From Bacillus tianshenii (GTDB lineage: Bacteria; Bacillota; Bacilli; Bacillales; Bacillaceae_N): DNA of 64,000 nt. The notes beneath the pieces were generated by a model. It searched no databases and had not been told where the DNA came from. It saw nothing but the letters and a program-made list of their open reading frames with translations. Position numbers and translations under genes: made by a program. The stretch covers positions 558,001 through 622,000 of the forward strand of contig CP129018.1 in assembly GCA_020524525.2 (NCBI GenBank), given 5' to 3'. Position 1 is the stretch's first letter. Every line of letters starts with the position of its first letter. Of this stretch, positions 26,170 to 35,584 are shown piece by piece.

Positions 26170-27030
26170 TTGAATGAGTTGAAAAGTTCATATCAGGACC
26201 ATGACCGTTGGTTTAAGGAGCTATTAGGAACGTTTTTTGAAGAGTTTTTTACAGCGTTTTTTCCGCATGTCGCAGAGGCAGTTGACTTTCAGCGTGTAAC
26301 CTTTCTATCGGAAGAACTGTTCACGGATATTTTAGAAGGAGAAAAGCGTCGTGTTGACCTGCTGGCAAAGGTTCGCCTGCAGAAGGATGAAGCAATTGTG
26401 ATTATCCATGTCGAGCCGCAAAGCTATGTCCAGAAGGCATTTAACGAGCGGATGTTCATTTACTTCAGCCGGCTGTATGAAAAGCATCGCACCCCCATTT
26501 TACCTGTTGCTGTGTTCAGCTATGATGAGAACTATGAAGAGCAGGATATGTTTGAAGTAAAGTTCCCATTTAAAGAGGTACTGCGCTTTGCCTTTGATAA
26601 GTTAGAGTTGCGAAAGCTTGATTGGCGCGACTACTTGAACGCCCCCAACCCCGCGGCAGCCGCATTGCTCAGTAAAATGAACTACAACAGGGCTGAACGT
26701 GTGCAAGTGAAGAAGGAATTTCTGCGCATGCTCGTCAAAATGGAGCTGGATGATGCCCGAATGACCCTGCTTACTGGTTTTTTTGAACGATACTTGAAGT
26801 TAAGTGAACGAGAAGAAGTCACACTTCAAGCTGAAATTACCACCTTACCCCAAGAAGAGGAGGAAGCTGTTATGAAGATTGAAACATCTTGGCATAAGAA
26901 AGGCAGAGAAGAAGGCAGGAAATCAAGTTTGTACGAGGTAGCTGAAAAAATGCTGCGTGAAGGGTTTTCAATTGAGCAGATTAAGAAAATTACAGAGCTG
27001 TCAGAAGAGGAAATCGAGAAACTGAAGTAA
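26170..27030 (+). CDS. Rpn family recombination-promoting nuclease / PD-(D/E)XK putative transposase
   Basis: 286 residues from TTG at 26170, AAAGGAG upstream. The N-terminus YQDHDRWFKELLG and the core RVDLLAKVRL...AIVIIHVEPQS give the PD-(D/E)XK signature (Asp63, Glu82, Gln84) of the Rpn/YhgA-like family. The C-terminal half ends in short degenerate helical repeats (EKMLREGFSIEQIKKIT). Rpn proteins promote RecA-independent recombination and vary in copy number; some act in phage defence. A truncated relative sits 9 kb upstream at 17167. Confidence 0.88.
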   Translation: MNELKSSYQDHDRWFKELLGTFFEEFFTAFFPHVAEAVDFQRVTFLSEELFTDILEGEKRRVDLLAKVRLQKDEAIVIIHVEPQSYVQKAFNERMFIYFSRLYEKHRTPILPVAVFSYDENYEEQDMFEVKFPFKEVLRFAFDKLELRKLDWRDYLNAPNPAAAALLSKMNYNRAERVQVKKEFLRMLVKMELDDARMTLLTGFFERYLKLSEREEVTLQAEITTLPQEEEEAVMKIETSWHKKGREEGRKSSLYEVAEKMLREGFSIEQIKKITELSEEEIEKLK

Positions 27031-27047
27031 ATAATGAAAAGGGGGAG

Positions 27048-27076
27048 ACGCTTGGGCATTGGCTCAAGCGTTTTTT
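27048..27076 (+). terminator. Rho-independent terminator
   Basis: ACGCTTGGG pairs with CTCAAGCGT followed by TTTTTT. Confidence 0.8.
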
Positions 27077-27130
27077 GACTGCATGAGTCAGATTGTTTTC
27101 AAATGAGTGAGGGATAACCTTTGTCCCTCC

Positions 27131-27880
27131 TCATTTTCTAAGCAAATGATGAAGCAGGCGTTCTCGGTCTTCGAAGAATTGCTTCATAATTGAGTAGTGA
27201 TTAGTTTGCTCAAGCGCCGTGTCAGTGATTCCTTCCTCGGTCAGCTCTAGAATCTTCGCATCTGGGTATGCCATTAAGATAGGTGAATGGGTTGCGATAA
27301 TAAACTGCGAATCATCTTCGACTAATTCATGAATCCTTGCAAGCATCGAAAGCTGCCGTAATGGAGAAAGAGCCGCTTCAGGTTCATCAAGTATGTAGAT
27401 CCCGCTCCCACGAAAGCGGTGCAAAAATGTCGCAAAGAATGCTTCCCCATGCGACTGCTCGTGAAGAGAGGTTCCGCCGAATGAATCAATGACACGACTT
27501 CCGCCTTCAGGGTCTCGGTCCATTTCTTCGATATTTGTCGCCACATTGTAAAATGACTCTGCCCGCAAGAAGAACCCATCTTTCGGCTTGCGAATGCCTT
27601 TTATTAAGCGCAAATACTCTTCAAGCTCAGAATGAGTATCAGCCGTTGTGAAATTAAAATTAAAAGTCCCGCCCTCTGGATTAAATCCCGCCGCAATCGC
27701 AATCGCCTCAAGCAGCGTCGATTTCCCCATTCCATTCTCACCAATCAGATACGTCACCTTAGAATGAAAGCTTAGTTCAGAAAGAGATTTTACAACGGGA
27801 AGCTGAAAGGGATAGCGTGCAAAAGAAGGAATCTCAGCCCGTTTCAATTCCACTTTGCGTAAATACTGATTGCTAATCAT
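27131..27880 (-). CDS. AAA family predicted ATPase (ABC/SMC type head)
   Basis: 249 residues. P-loop GENGMGKST at 47-55, a compact middle without coiled coil, then Walker B IYILDEPEAALSP and the switch histidine ATHSPI. This is the small stand-alone ATPase group with an ABC-type head (COG3910-like). Substrate unknown; some relatives pair with nucleases in defence. It is followed on the same strand by a lipoprotein gene upstream (27894), with a 13-base gap, so the two are likely one transcript. Confidence 0.87.
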   Translation of the reverse strand: MISNQYLRKVELKRAEIPSFARYPFQLPVVKSLSELSFHSKVTYLIGENGMGKSTLLEAIAIAAGFNPEGGTFNFNFTTADTHSELEEYLRLIKGIRKPKDGFFLRAESFYNVATNIEEMDRDPEGGSRVIDSFGGTSLHEQSHGEAFFATFLHRFRGSGIYILDEPEAALSPLRQLSMLARIHELVEDDSQFIIATHSPILMAYPDAKILELTEEGITDTALEQTNHYSIMKQFFEDRERLLHHLLRK

Positions 27881-27893
27881 ATGAACCTCCTGC

Positions 27894-28298
27894 TTATGGC
27901 TTCAATACATCATCATCTATCAATCGCTCTTTATCGTCTAAGGCAAACAGCCCTGGAGCCCAGTTTTCAAGCGAGCCGTAGCCACCTATTAGTTTATCAT
28001 TGATTTCATACAGTACCGCATACATCTCATCACCTGTTGCTTGCTTTTCCTTCAGCCGGTAGGTGGTGATTGTAGCTTCTTTTCCTTTATACGGTTCAAG
28101 GTCTAACCCCGCCCGTTTTATCATGTCGATTGCTTCAGGGTATAAATTAATTTTTTTCGTTTCACTGCTCTTTTGCTCAGCAATTTCCCAGCCGTATGTG
28201 CTGAGGTAGGCTTGATGCTCTTCGGGGAATTGTTTTTCAGCATTGCATCCCACCAGCACAACAACGAAACAAACTAGAAAAGCGAATAATTTCTTCAA
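27894..28298 (-). CDS. DUF4830 lipoprotein
   Basis: 134 residues. Lipoprotein signal LVGC with Cys18. The mature part has YLSTYGWEI, then IDMIKRAGLDLEPYKGKEATITTY and a final EINDKLIGGYGSL, the pattern of DUF4830. Function unknown; outer face of the membrane. First gene of a probable pair with the ATPase. Confidence 0.75.
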   Translation of the reverse strand: MKKLFAFLVCFVVVLVGCNAEKQFPEEHQAYLSTYGWEIAEQKSSETKKINLYPEAIDMIKRAGLDLEPYKGKEATITTYRLKEKQATGDEMYAVLYEINDKLIGGYGSLENWAPGLFALDDKERLIDDDVLKP

Positions 28299-28371
28299 AG
28301 GATTTTCCCTCCCATTTAAGTAGACGAACAGACAGAGAAAATGGTTTCATAATAGAAAAGGAGTGGTGGAA

Positions 28372-28728
28372 ATGGAAAGTATCACCTTTCGAAATTCGAG
28401 TAAACTAGCTGAGTTGGAGAGGACAGGCTGTTTTACAATGAAAACGCCATCGAGAGAAGCGGTAGTGGTTGAGAAGCAAATGCTCCTTGACTTTGAAGAA
28501 ATCAATCAACAAGAGCTGTTGCAGAGTGTCAGCTGTCCTGTCCTTATCATTCACGGCGACAATGATGAAGAAGAACGTCAGCTGCTTGAACGGTCAAGAA
28601 GAGGGATGGACTATTTGACGGAGGATTCGAAGCTTATTGTCATTGAAGGTGCGACCCACAGATTTCTTGAGCATATGGAGCAATTGACTAAGTTGACAAG
28701 AGAATGGTTTGAAAGATATTTAACGTAG
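28372..28728 (+). pseudogene. Alpha/beta hydrolase remnant lacking the nucleophile
   Basis: 118 residues from ATG at 28372 (AAAAGGAGTGG upstream). The C-terminal half is a clear alpha/beta hydrolase: CPVLIIHGDNDEE with the acid residue and GATHRFLEHMEQL with the catalytic His. The N-terminus MESITFRNSS looks like the first strand of the same family, but the 100 or so residues between, including the GxSxG nucleophile elbow, are missing. An internal deletion is the simplest explanation. Probably inactive. Confidence 0.65.
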
Positions 28729-28771
28729 GAAAGAGGGGTACTCATGTGGCTGTACCGCAATAAGTGGAAAT

Positions 28772-28795
28772 GAGAACCTGCCGAAGCAAGTTCTC
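28772..28795. terminator. Hairpin between convergent genes
   Basis: GAGAACCTGC pairs with GCAAGTTCTC (one mismatch) around CGAA. No clear T-tract, so terminator function is uncertain. Confidence 0.4.
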
Positions 28796-28803
28796 GTGAG
28801 CTG

Positions 28804-30084
28804 TTAAGTTGTTTTCGTTGAATGACAGCATTCATAGATGAACTGAACCATTACCTTTGTAAAATCAACAAGCTGCTCAATCGACACCTTCTCATTGACC
28901 GCATGGGCGTTCGTTAAGTCTCCCGGACCGTAGATCGCTGTTGGTATCCCGGCATCTCCAAGCCAGCCCCCGTCCGTAACGGTTGGAGAGACATCGACAA
29001 TGGCTTCCTTGTTCATAACTGCCGTATGACAGCGGGAAAGGGAGCGGATGCCTGGGTGCTCAGGGTCAATTTCAAGAGATGGAAAGATTTCTCCCTTGTC
29101 TTCAATCATCGATGACCCGCCCCATTCAAACGTTGGCGGGTGCTCTCTTAGCCAAATATCGCCCTTTGCAACTTGGAGCAAATGCTCTTCCACTTCCTTT
29201 GCGACTTGCTTATGTGTTTCATTCGGATAGAAATGAACCGTTATCCATAAACGGCATTCATCCGCAATAAAAGCAGGGTGTCGTCCGCCTTCAATGACCG
29301 CTGGATTAATCGTGTTTGAGCCAGGCGGGAAGCCAGGATAGCACTTCGTCACTGCCCAATGACGTTCAAGCTCCTGCAGGCCATCAATCAGCTTCATCAT
29401 CTTTTCAATTGCACTGGCGCCGTTCACACCGCCGCCCGCATGAATCATACTTCTTCTCGTCGCATCATGATGTGTTGTCGGGCTCTTCACTGTCACCCAG
29501 CCCGTGATTACACCGCCTTGCCCTTGAATATGCAGATCACTCGTATCAACGACCACCGCAAAGTCTGCATCATAGCCGCGTTTGCAGCATTCAAGCGTGC
29601 CAGCTTCACCAACTTCCTCCCCGATCACCGATTGGAAAAACAAATCTCCCGGAAGCGCAATCCCAGCTTCCTTCAGCAGCTGAAGGGCAAACAATGCACC
29701 AGCCAATCCGCCTTTCATATCAGCCGCACCGCGCCCCATCACATAGCCGTCCCCCACAACAGGTTCAAACGGGCCGGTTTCCCACGCTTCACCTTCATCA
29801 ATCTCCGCCACATCCACATGCCCGTTAATAATGAGGCTGTTGTATGTCTCAGAGTCTGTTCCCTTTAACGTTCCAACAACATTCGGATCGTTCGGATAGA
29901 CGTCCCACTGATCAATGGTAAAACCTAGACGCCGCAAGTAGTCCGCAATGAACGCTTGCGCCTCAGACGTATTCCGCGCAGGCGGGCTCGGTGTTTCAAA
30001 GCGAATCAACGTTTCAAGCAAATCAATTAACTGTTCCTGTCGTTCCTCAACACTTTCAATAATTGATGCAAGCACTGTATTCAA
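28804..30084 (-). CDS. ylmB: Formylaminopyrimidine deformylase (thiamine pyrimidine salvage), M20 family
   Basis: 426 residues from TTG at 30084 after AAAGGAG. M20 metallopeptidase fold with zinc ligands in NGHVDVAE, GRGAADMKGG, GEEVGEAGTLE and a terminal TNAHAVNE. The family also holds ArgE and DapE, but a TPP riboswitch directly upstream fits YlmB, which removes the formyl group from N-formyl-4-amino-5-aminomethyl-2-methylpyrimidine to give a precursor of HMP. No other thiamine gene is adjacent. Expression should fall when TPP is high. Confidence 0.88.
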   Translation of the reverse strand: MNTVLASIIESVEERQEQLIDLLETLIRFETPSPPARNTSEAQAFIADYLRRLGFTIDQWDVYPNDPNVVGTLKGTDSETYNSLIINGHVDVAEIDEGEAWETGPFEPVVGDGYVMGRGAADMKGGLAGALFALQLLKEAGIALPGDLFFQSVIGEEVGEAGTLECCKRGYDADFAVVVDTSDLHIQGQGGVITGWVTVKSPTTHHDATRRSMIHAGGGVNGASAIEKMMKLIDGLQELERHWAVTKCYPGFPPGSNTINPAVIEGGRHPAFIADECRLWITVHFYPNETHKQVAKEVEEHLLQVAKGDIWLREHPPTFEWGGSSMIEDKGEIFPSLEIDPEHPGIRSLSRCHTAVMNKEAIVDVSPTVTDGGWLGDAGIPTAIYGPGDLTNAHAVNEKVSIEQLVDFTKVMVQFIYECCHSTKTT

Positions 30085-30103
30085 TCGATTCTTCTCCTTT
30101 CAA

Positions 30104-30134
30104 TAAAAAAACCACTTTCGAATTGAAAGTGGTT
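30104..30134 (-). terminator. TPP riboswitch expression-platform terminator
   Basis: On the minus strand AACCACTTTCAATT pairs with AATT-CGAAAGTGGTT, followed by TTTTTT. It lies between the TPP aptamer and ylmB, as expected for premature termination with ligand bound. Confidence 0.85.
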
Positions 30135-30174
30135 GAAGTATCAACATATGTAGAGGCGTCATTCGCCCGTTTCG

Positions 30175-30258
30175 TACCACTTCCCTTCGCTAGTATGAGC
30201 TAGATCAGGTTCATAGGGTTAAGACAATCGTCTCTCTCAGCCAGAAGGCACCCCTAGT
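30175..30258 (-). promoter_or_regulatory. TPP riboswitch (THI element)
   Basis: Minus-strand sequence contains the conserved blocks AGGGGTGCC, GGCTGAGAG, ACCCTATGAACCTGATC and TAGCGAAGGGAAGTGG in the right order. It controls ylmB. Confidence 0.95.
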
Positions 30259-30361
30259 GATGATGGATTATGAAGTTATGAAAATAGTTTACCATGTTGT
30301 CGGCCAGACGACAAAGCTTGTATGCTATACCTATACAAAATAGAGAAGGAGAGGAAGACAA

Positions 30362-30547
30362 TTGAATTCTCGAAAAAAACAAATCATCACCGCCGCAGTG
30401 CTCATCATTCTCTTCTTCATTGCGGCTTCCGTTATCAATCATATGCAGATTAATGCTGCGGTTAACGCTTGTATCGAGACGAATGGTACGCCGCAGGTTG
30501 ATAAGGATTTATTTGCTTTTAATTGGCATTTTTCCTGTGGAAAGTGA
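30362..30547 (+). CDS. Small membrane-anchored protein
   Basis: 61 residues from TTG at 30362, with AAGGAGAGG 7 bases before. One N-terminal hydrophobic helix (about 8-25) and a short external tail with two Cys (NACIETNG and HFSCGK) that could form a disulfide. No family recognised. It is divergent from the TPP riboswitch. Confidence 0.6.
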   Translation: MNSRKKQIITAAVLIILFFIAASVINHMQINAAVNACIETNGTPQVDKDLFAFNWHFSCGK

Positions 30548-30647
30548 TCGGAATGCTTATTGAAGAAAAATGGCGAAAATAGGAAAATATTCTGGTATAA
30601 TAGGGAAAAATGACTAGCTTTGAAGGTACATAGATGAGGTGAAACGG

Positions 30648-32570
30648 ATGGCATATATGGTTCCAGAGGGGATTCGGACGTCAGCAACTGCGGGGGAGCG
30701 GCTGTTATTTCAGACGTTGAAGCGGTTCCTGCCAGATGATTATATCGTTTATTTTGAACCGGAGATAAGAGGGAAGCGGCCTGACTTTGTCATTATAGGC
30801 CCTGACCTTGGCTTAATTGTGCTGGAGGTGAAGGACTATACGCGCGGGACCTTGCTGCAGCTGAATCAAGATGAGTGGACAATCGTCAATAAGAAAGGCG
30901 AGCAGGCTGTTGTGAAGAGTCCGATTAAGCAGGCAAGAGATTATATGTTTCATCTTGTTGATGAATTGAAAAAGGATAAGGCGCTGATACAAACAGAAGG
31001 GAAGTATCGCTTTCATCTGAAATTTCCGTGCGGGCGGGGAGCGGTTTTCACCCGATTGTATCAGCGGCAGTTAGTGGAGGATGGGCTGTACAGTGTCATT
31101 GACCCGAACTTCTGCTTAACGCGTGATGAAATTGATCCCGATTCTGACTTGTTTTCTGAAGAGAACTTGATTGAGAAGATTCTAAATATGTTCACTGTTC
31201 CGTTCAGATTGAAGGAGCCGCTGGAGGATGATGAGATTCAAGCGATTCGTTATCATCTGTTTCCTGAAGTGCGGATTAGTGCCGAATTCAAGGAGCGGGT
31301 GCCGTATCGCGATCAGCTTCTGCTTTCTCTGCATGATATTAAGACGATGGATCTGCATCAGGAAAACTTGGCGAAACAGCTTGGGGATAAGAACCGGCTT
31401 ATCCGCGGCGTAGCGGGGAGCGGTAAGACATTGATTCTCGCAAGCCGTGCCAAGATGCTCAACAAACAGCATCCTGATTGGAAGGTGCTTGTGCTTTGCT
31501 ATAACATCTCGCTTGCACAGAACATTAAGCAGATGATTATCCACCAGCTTAATGAACCAGAGGATTTGCTGGATTATGATGAGAATAAGCAGAATGATGG
31601 CCTGACAGGTAATATTATCGTGCGGAATTTTCATGCATGGCTGAAGCATGATTTAAAGGTGAAGGACTTTGAGGTTGCTAGGATTATAGAGAAGCTGGAG
31701 AACAATGAAGCGATCTTTCCGAAATATGATGCGATTCTAATTGATGAGGGTCAGGACTTCGCACCAGAATGGCTTCAGCTCGTCAGCAAGCTGCTGAACC
31801 CTGAAACGAAATCACTGCTTCTTGTTGAGGACCGCGCACAAAACATTTACCGCCGCAAGCGCTCCTATGTCCAGGACACAGGACTTGATTTCAGAGGTCG
31901 TTCGAAGGTGCTCACCATTAATTACCGCAACACGTCCCAAATTGTAGACTTTGCATGGCGTTTCTATCAGACAAATTCGCATCTGAAGGATAAAACCGTC
32001 AGTAAAGAAGTGGACGGAACAGAAATTATCGCACCGCAAAGCACGCGACGCAAGGGACCAGAACCAGCGATCTACCGTGCGAACAGCTTGCGCGAAGAAA
32101 TCGAAATGGTCGCACGCCAAATGAAAAAACTGCACGAAACAAAGAACGTTCCATATGATGACATGCTTGTTCTCTACCGTGTTAAACGCGCCAAAGGCCA
32201 AGACATTATCGGAACCGTCCAGCGCACATTCCAGCGCCACAGCCTGCCGCACTACTGGCTGACCGAAAACGAAGCATCCAAACGCTCATTCGAAAAGAAC
32301 GACGGCAAGATCAAAATCAGCACAATCGACAGCAGCAAAGGCCTCGACTTCCAGGCCGTATTCATCATCAATGTCAACAACATGCCCTTTGCGCTTGAAG
32401 AAGATAAGGAGCGGGAAGTGTCGCTGCTGTATATTGGCATGACGCGGGCGACGGAGTATTTGTGTGTGAGTTATAGTGGGGTGTCGGCGTTTACGGGGTA
32501 TTTTGAGCGGGTGTTGGGGGAGCGGGGGGAAATAAAACGAGTATGTGAAATAAAGGGCGAGTATTCATAA
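30648..32570 (+). CDS. NERD-domain UvrD/SF1-like helicase
   Basis: 640 residues from ATG at 30648 (GAGGTGA before it). Residues 10-140 form a NERD nuclease-related domain (RGKRPDFVIIGPD then IVLEVKDYTRG, the ExK pair). The helicase part has Walker A GVAGSGKT near residue 256, AILIDEGQDF as motif II, NYRNTSQIV and a C-terminal STIDSSKGLDFQAVFI and LLYIGMTRAT. SF1A-type 3'-5' helicase with a putative DNA-cleaving or DNA-binding NERD head. It is next to a second helicase gene, so a repair or defence role is possible. An extended -10 (TGGTATAAT) lies about 45 bases upstream. Confidence 0.88.
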   Translation: MAYMVPEGIRTSATAGERLLFQTLKRFLPDDYIVYFEPEIRGKRPDFVIIGPDLGLIVLEVKDYTRGTLLQLNQDEWTIVNKKGEQAVVKSPIKQARDYMFHLVDELKKDKALIQTEGKYRFHLKFPCGRGAVFTRLYQRQLVEDGLYSVIDPNFCLTRDEIDPDSDLFSEENLIEKILNMFTVPFRLKEPLEDDEIQAIRYHLFPEVRISAEFKERVPYRDQLLLSLHDIKTMDLHQENLAKQLGDKNRLIRGVAGSGKTLILASRAKMLNKQHPDWKVLVLCYNISLAQNIKQMIIHQLNEPEDLLDYDENKQNDGLTGNIIVRNFHAWLKHDLKVKDFEVARIIEKLENNEAIFPKYDAILIDEGQDFAPEWLQLVSKLLNPETKSLLLVEDRAQNIYRRKRSYVQDTGLDFRGRSKVLTINYRNTSQIVDFAWRFYQTNSHLKDKTVSKEVDGTEIIAPQSTRRKGPEPAIYRANSLREEIEMVARQMKKLHETKNVPYDDMLVLYRVKRAKGQDIIGTVQRTFQRHSLPHYWLTENEASKRSFEKNDGKIKISTIDSSKGLDFQAVFIINVNNMPFALEEDKEREVSLLYIGMTRATEYLCVSYSGVSAFTGYFERVLGERGEIKRVCEIKGEYS

Positions 32571-32617
32571 AAGAGTAAAAGTAAATCTTGAATAAAATGT
32601 AGGAGTAGACTGCGAAC

Positions 32618-35524
32618 ATGACCAGGTTTATAGAAAATTTATCAGCATCGTTGCATAAGGGATTTATTGATCAAAGTTATAACGAATTTGGTAGCTATAC
32701 GCCAAAGTTACTAGTGAATAATACGAAAAAGAACGAAAATGTATTAATCCCATTAATTGAGGAACTTCAAAACTGTCAATCTTTTATGTTTTCGGTAGCA
32801 TTTATAACAGAAAGTGGATTAGCGATGCTTAAGTCATACTTCCTTGATTTGAAGCAAAAAGGTATTGGAGGGAAAATCTTAACTTCTACATTTTTGAGCT
32901 TTAATCAACCGAAGGTCTTTAGAGAATTAATGAAACTTGAAAATGTAGAGGTAAGGGTGACTAACTTAACAGGGTTTCATTCAAAAGGATATATCTTTAA
33001 ACATAAAACCCATCATTCTTTAGTTGTAGGCAGTTCCAACTTGACGGCCCATGCTTTAAAAATAAATCATGAATGGAATATTAAGCTAACCTCTCACGAA
33101 AATGGTGAGATTATTAACCATTTTTCTAATCAATTTGAAGATGTTTGGAAAGAATCAGAACAGTTAACAGAAGAGTGGATAGGAGCGTATGAAAGAAGCT
33201 TTACGCCTCTTATTGATAAAAGAGCGATGGACCAAGTCATTGATTTTCCTGTCTCTTATAAAGTGAATAGATTAGAAGAAGCTTTGAAAATTAAGCCGAA
33301 CAAAATGCAGCAATCAGCTCTTGAAGGTATTCAATCAATACGTGAAGCTGGACAAAATAAAGCCTTGATTATTTCAGCAACTGGAACAGGAAAAACGTAT
33401 CTATCCGCATTTGATGTTCGTCGGTTTGCACCGAAGCGAATGCTTTTTATTGTCCATCGTGAGCAAATTTTACAAAAGGCTATGTCAGATTTTAAGAAAG
33501 TGCTCGGCGGTGTAGAAGAAGACTTTGGAATATTATCAGGAACTAATAAACAGATAAATGTTAAATATCTTTTTGCTACCATTCAAACAATATCGAAAAC
33601 AGATTATTTAGAGAAATTTGAACCTAATTATTTTGACTATATTTTAATTGATGAAGTTCATAAGGCTGGAGCAAGTTCTTATCATAAAGTGATTAATTAT
33701 TTCACACCGAAATTTTCACTGGGGATGACTGCCACACCAGAAAGAACAGATGGATTTAATATTTATGAATTGTTTGACTACAATATTGCCTATGAAATCC
33801 GTTTGCAAGAAGCACTTGAAGAAAATATCCTTACTCCATTTCATTATTTTGGAGTAACGGATTTTGAACATAATGGTGAACTTATTGATGACACTACTCT
33901 GTTATCTACTCTTGTGACTGAAGAGCGTGTTAATCATATTATAGATAAAATTCACTACTATGGATATTCAGGTGATAAAGTCCGAGGGTTAATGTTTTGC
34001 AGTAGAAAAAAAGAAGTAGAGCAATTATCAGCTGCATTAAATGAAAAAGGCTTTCGTACTTTTGCTTTAACTGGTGAGCATTCACAGGAAGAAAGAAGCG
34101 ATTGTGTTAATCAGTTAGAAAATGGAGAGCTTGATTATATTTTAACAGTTGACATTTTTAATGAAGGTATTGACATACCGAGTATTAATCAAGTAGTGAT
34201 GCTAAGGCAGACTCAATCAAGTATTATCTTTATCCAGCAGTTAGGGCGAGGGCTACGTCTGCATGATTCTAAGGATTTTGTTACAGTCATCGATTTTATC
34301 GGAAATTACAAGAATAACTTTCTAATCCCAATCGCTCTTTCGGGTGACAGGTCTTATAACAAGGATAATGTTCGCAGGCGAATGAAGGATACAAGCTATT
34401 TAAAAGGTGTTTCTACAGTTAACTTTGAAGAAGTAGCTAAAAAACAAATATTTAATGCAATTAATAAAACAAAATTAACATCGGCAAAAATCTTAAAAGA
34501 AGCTTATAAGCAATTAAAAAATCGAATAGGAAAAGTACCTTATTTGTATGATTTTATTATAAATCATTCCATTGATCCGGTTGTAATTGCAGAAGAGTAT
34601 TCGAATTATTATCAATTACTTGTAAGGATGAAGGAAGAAGTTCCAACAATTAACTCTTATGAAAATCAAGTCTTAACGATGTTATCGCTTGAAATCTTAA
34701 ATGGTAAGCGAAAGCATGAAATTGTGTTATTAGAGCTTTTGTTAAAGGAAGAACAAGTGACACATGATAAATATTTGAAACAATTAAGTGAAGAGAATTG
34801 CCGTATAGATGAAAGAACTTTAGCATCAGTCGAAGATGTTATGAATCTTTCCTTCTTCACACAAGTGTATAGAAAAAAATACGGTGAAGAACCAATTGTA
34901 ATGTTAAATGAAGAGAGGCAATATTCATTTAACAATGAAATTAGAGAGCAGCTCGCTTTAAATCCTTATTTCAACCTTTTAATCGAAGATATTATTAAAA
35001 GTGCGAAAGAGAAAAGTACATTGTATGATTGTAATTCCCAACTCACACTTTATAAAAAGTATTCAAGAAAAGATGTATGTAAGCTGCTAAACTGGCGAAA
35101 TGATGAAAGTTCTACTGTGTATGGCTATAAGACAAAGCATCAAACGAGCCCTATCTTTATTACCTATCATAAGAATGAAGATGTCGAAGCTAGTGTGAAT
35201 TATGGGGATGAATTTCTCAATCAGAATCTTCTAAAATGGTATACAAGGAGTAACCGAAAGATAGAATCAGAAGAAGTTCAACAAATTGTACAGGCCGGAG
35301 AGAGACAAAATGATATTCATATCTTTGTGAAGAAAGATGATGATGAGGGTAGCGACTTTTATTATTTAGGAAAAGCAAGACCTGATCAACAAAGTGTTGA
35401 ACAAGCAGAAATGAAAAATAAGAACGGAAAAACAATTCCGGTGGTGCGAATGAATATGGTTTTAGAGCATTCGGTTGACTATAAGTTGTATCAATATCTT
35501 GTAGATGATTCAAAAATGTCATAA
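32618..35524 (+). CDS. PLD nuclease-SF2 helicase fusion with DUF3427-like C-terminus
   Basis: 968 residues. Residues 1-200 hold a phospholipase D-type nuclease domain with HSKGYIF (His121, Lys123) and GSSN (138-141). The SF2 helicase follows: SATGTGKT (253-260), DEVH (345-348), SLGMTATPERTDG and QQLGRGLR. The rest corresponds to the DUF3427 region, ending in a beta-rich domain (DIHIFVKKDD...FYYLGKA). A protein that both unwinds and cleaves nucleic acid would suit defence or repair. GC is lower than in the gene before it, suggesting transfer. A Nudix gene is convergent. Confidence 0.88.
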   Translation: MTRFIENLSASLHKGFIDQSYNEFGSYTPKLLVNNTKKNENVLIPLIEELQNCQSFMFSVAFITESGLAMLKSYFLDLKQKGIGGKILTSTFLSFNQPKVFRELMKLENVEVRVTNLTGFHSKGYIFKHKTHHSLVVGSSNLTAHALKINHEWNIKLTSHENGEIINHFSNQFEDVWKESEQLTEEWIGAYERSFTPLIDKRAMDQVIDFPVSYKVNRLEEALKIKPNKMQQSALEGIQSIREAGQNKALIISATGTGKTYLSAFDVRRFAPKRMLFIVHREQILQKAMSDFKKVLGGVEEDFGILSGTNKQINVKYLFATIQTISKTDYLEKFEPNYFDYILIDEVHKAGASSYHKVINYFTPKFSLGMTATPERTDGFNIYELFDYNIAYEIRLQEALEENILTPFHYFGVTDFEHNGELIDDTTLLSTLVTEERVNHIIDKIHYYGYSGDKVRGLMFCSRKKEVEQLSAALNEKGFRTFALTGEHSQEERSDCVNQLENGELDYILTVDIFNEGIDIPSINQVVMLRQTQSSIIFIQQLGRGLRLHDSKDFVTVIDFIGNYKNNFLIPIALSGDRSYNKDNVRRRMKDTSYLKGVSTVNFEEVAKKQIFNAINKTKLTSAKILKEAYKQLKNRIGKVPYLYDFIINHSIDPVVIAEEYSNYYQLLVRMKEEVPTINSYENQVLTMLSLEILNGKRKHEIVLLELLLKEEQVTHDKYLKQLSEENCRIDERTLASVEDVMNLSFFTQVYRKKYGEEPIVMLNEERQYSFNNEIREQLALNPYFNLLIEDIIKSAKEKSTLYDCNSQLTLYKKYSRKDVCKLLNWRNDESSTVYGYKTKHQTSPIFITYHKNEDVEASVNYGDEFLNQNLLKWYTRSNRKIESEEVQQIVQAGERQNDIHIFVKKDDDEGSDFYYLGKARPDQQSVEQAEMKNKNGKTIPVVRMNMVLEHSVDYKLYQYLVDDSKMS

Positions 35525-35539
35525 TAGATTTTAAGTTAA

Positions 35540-35581
35540 GGCAGGGAGCAGAGTAAGTTTGTCTGCATCCCTGCCTTTTTC
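35540..35581. terminator. Terminator between convergent genes
   Basis: GGCAGGGA and GCAGA pair with GTCTGC-A-TCCCTGCC, followed by TTTTT. It serves the helicase gene and probably the Nudix gene on the other strand. Confidence 0.85.
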
Positions 35582-35584
35582 AAT

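Noticed and set aside
29359-29868. 169-residue plus-strand frame inside ylmB
   Set aside because: Long but antisense to a well-supported enzyme; no ribosome site, unusual composition.
31182-31649. 155-residue minus-strand frame inside the NERD helicase
   Set aside because: Antisense shadow; no start signals.
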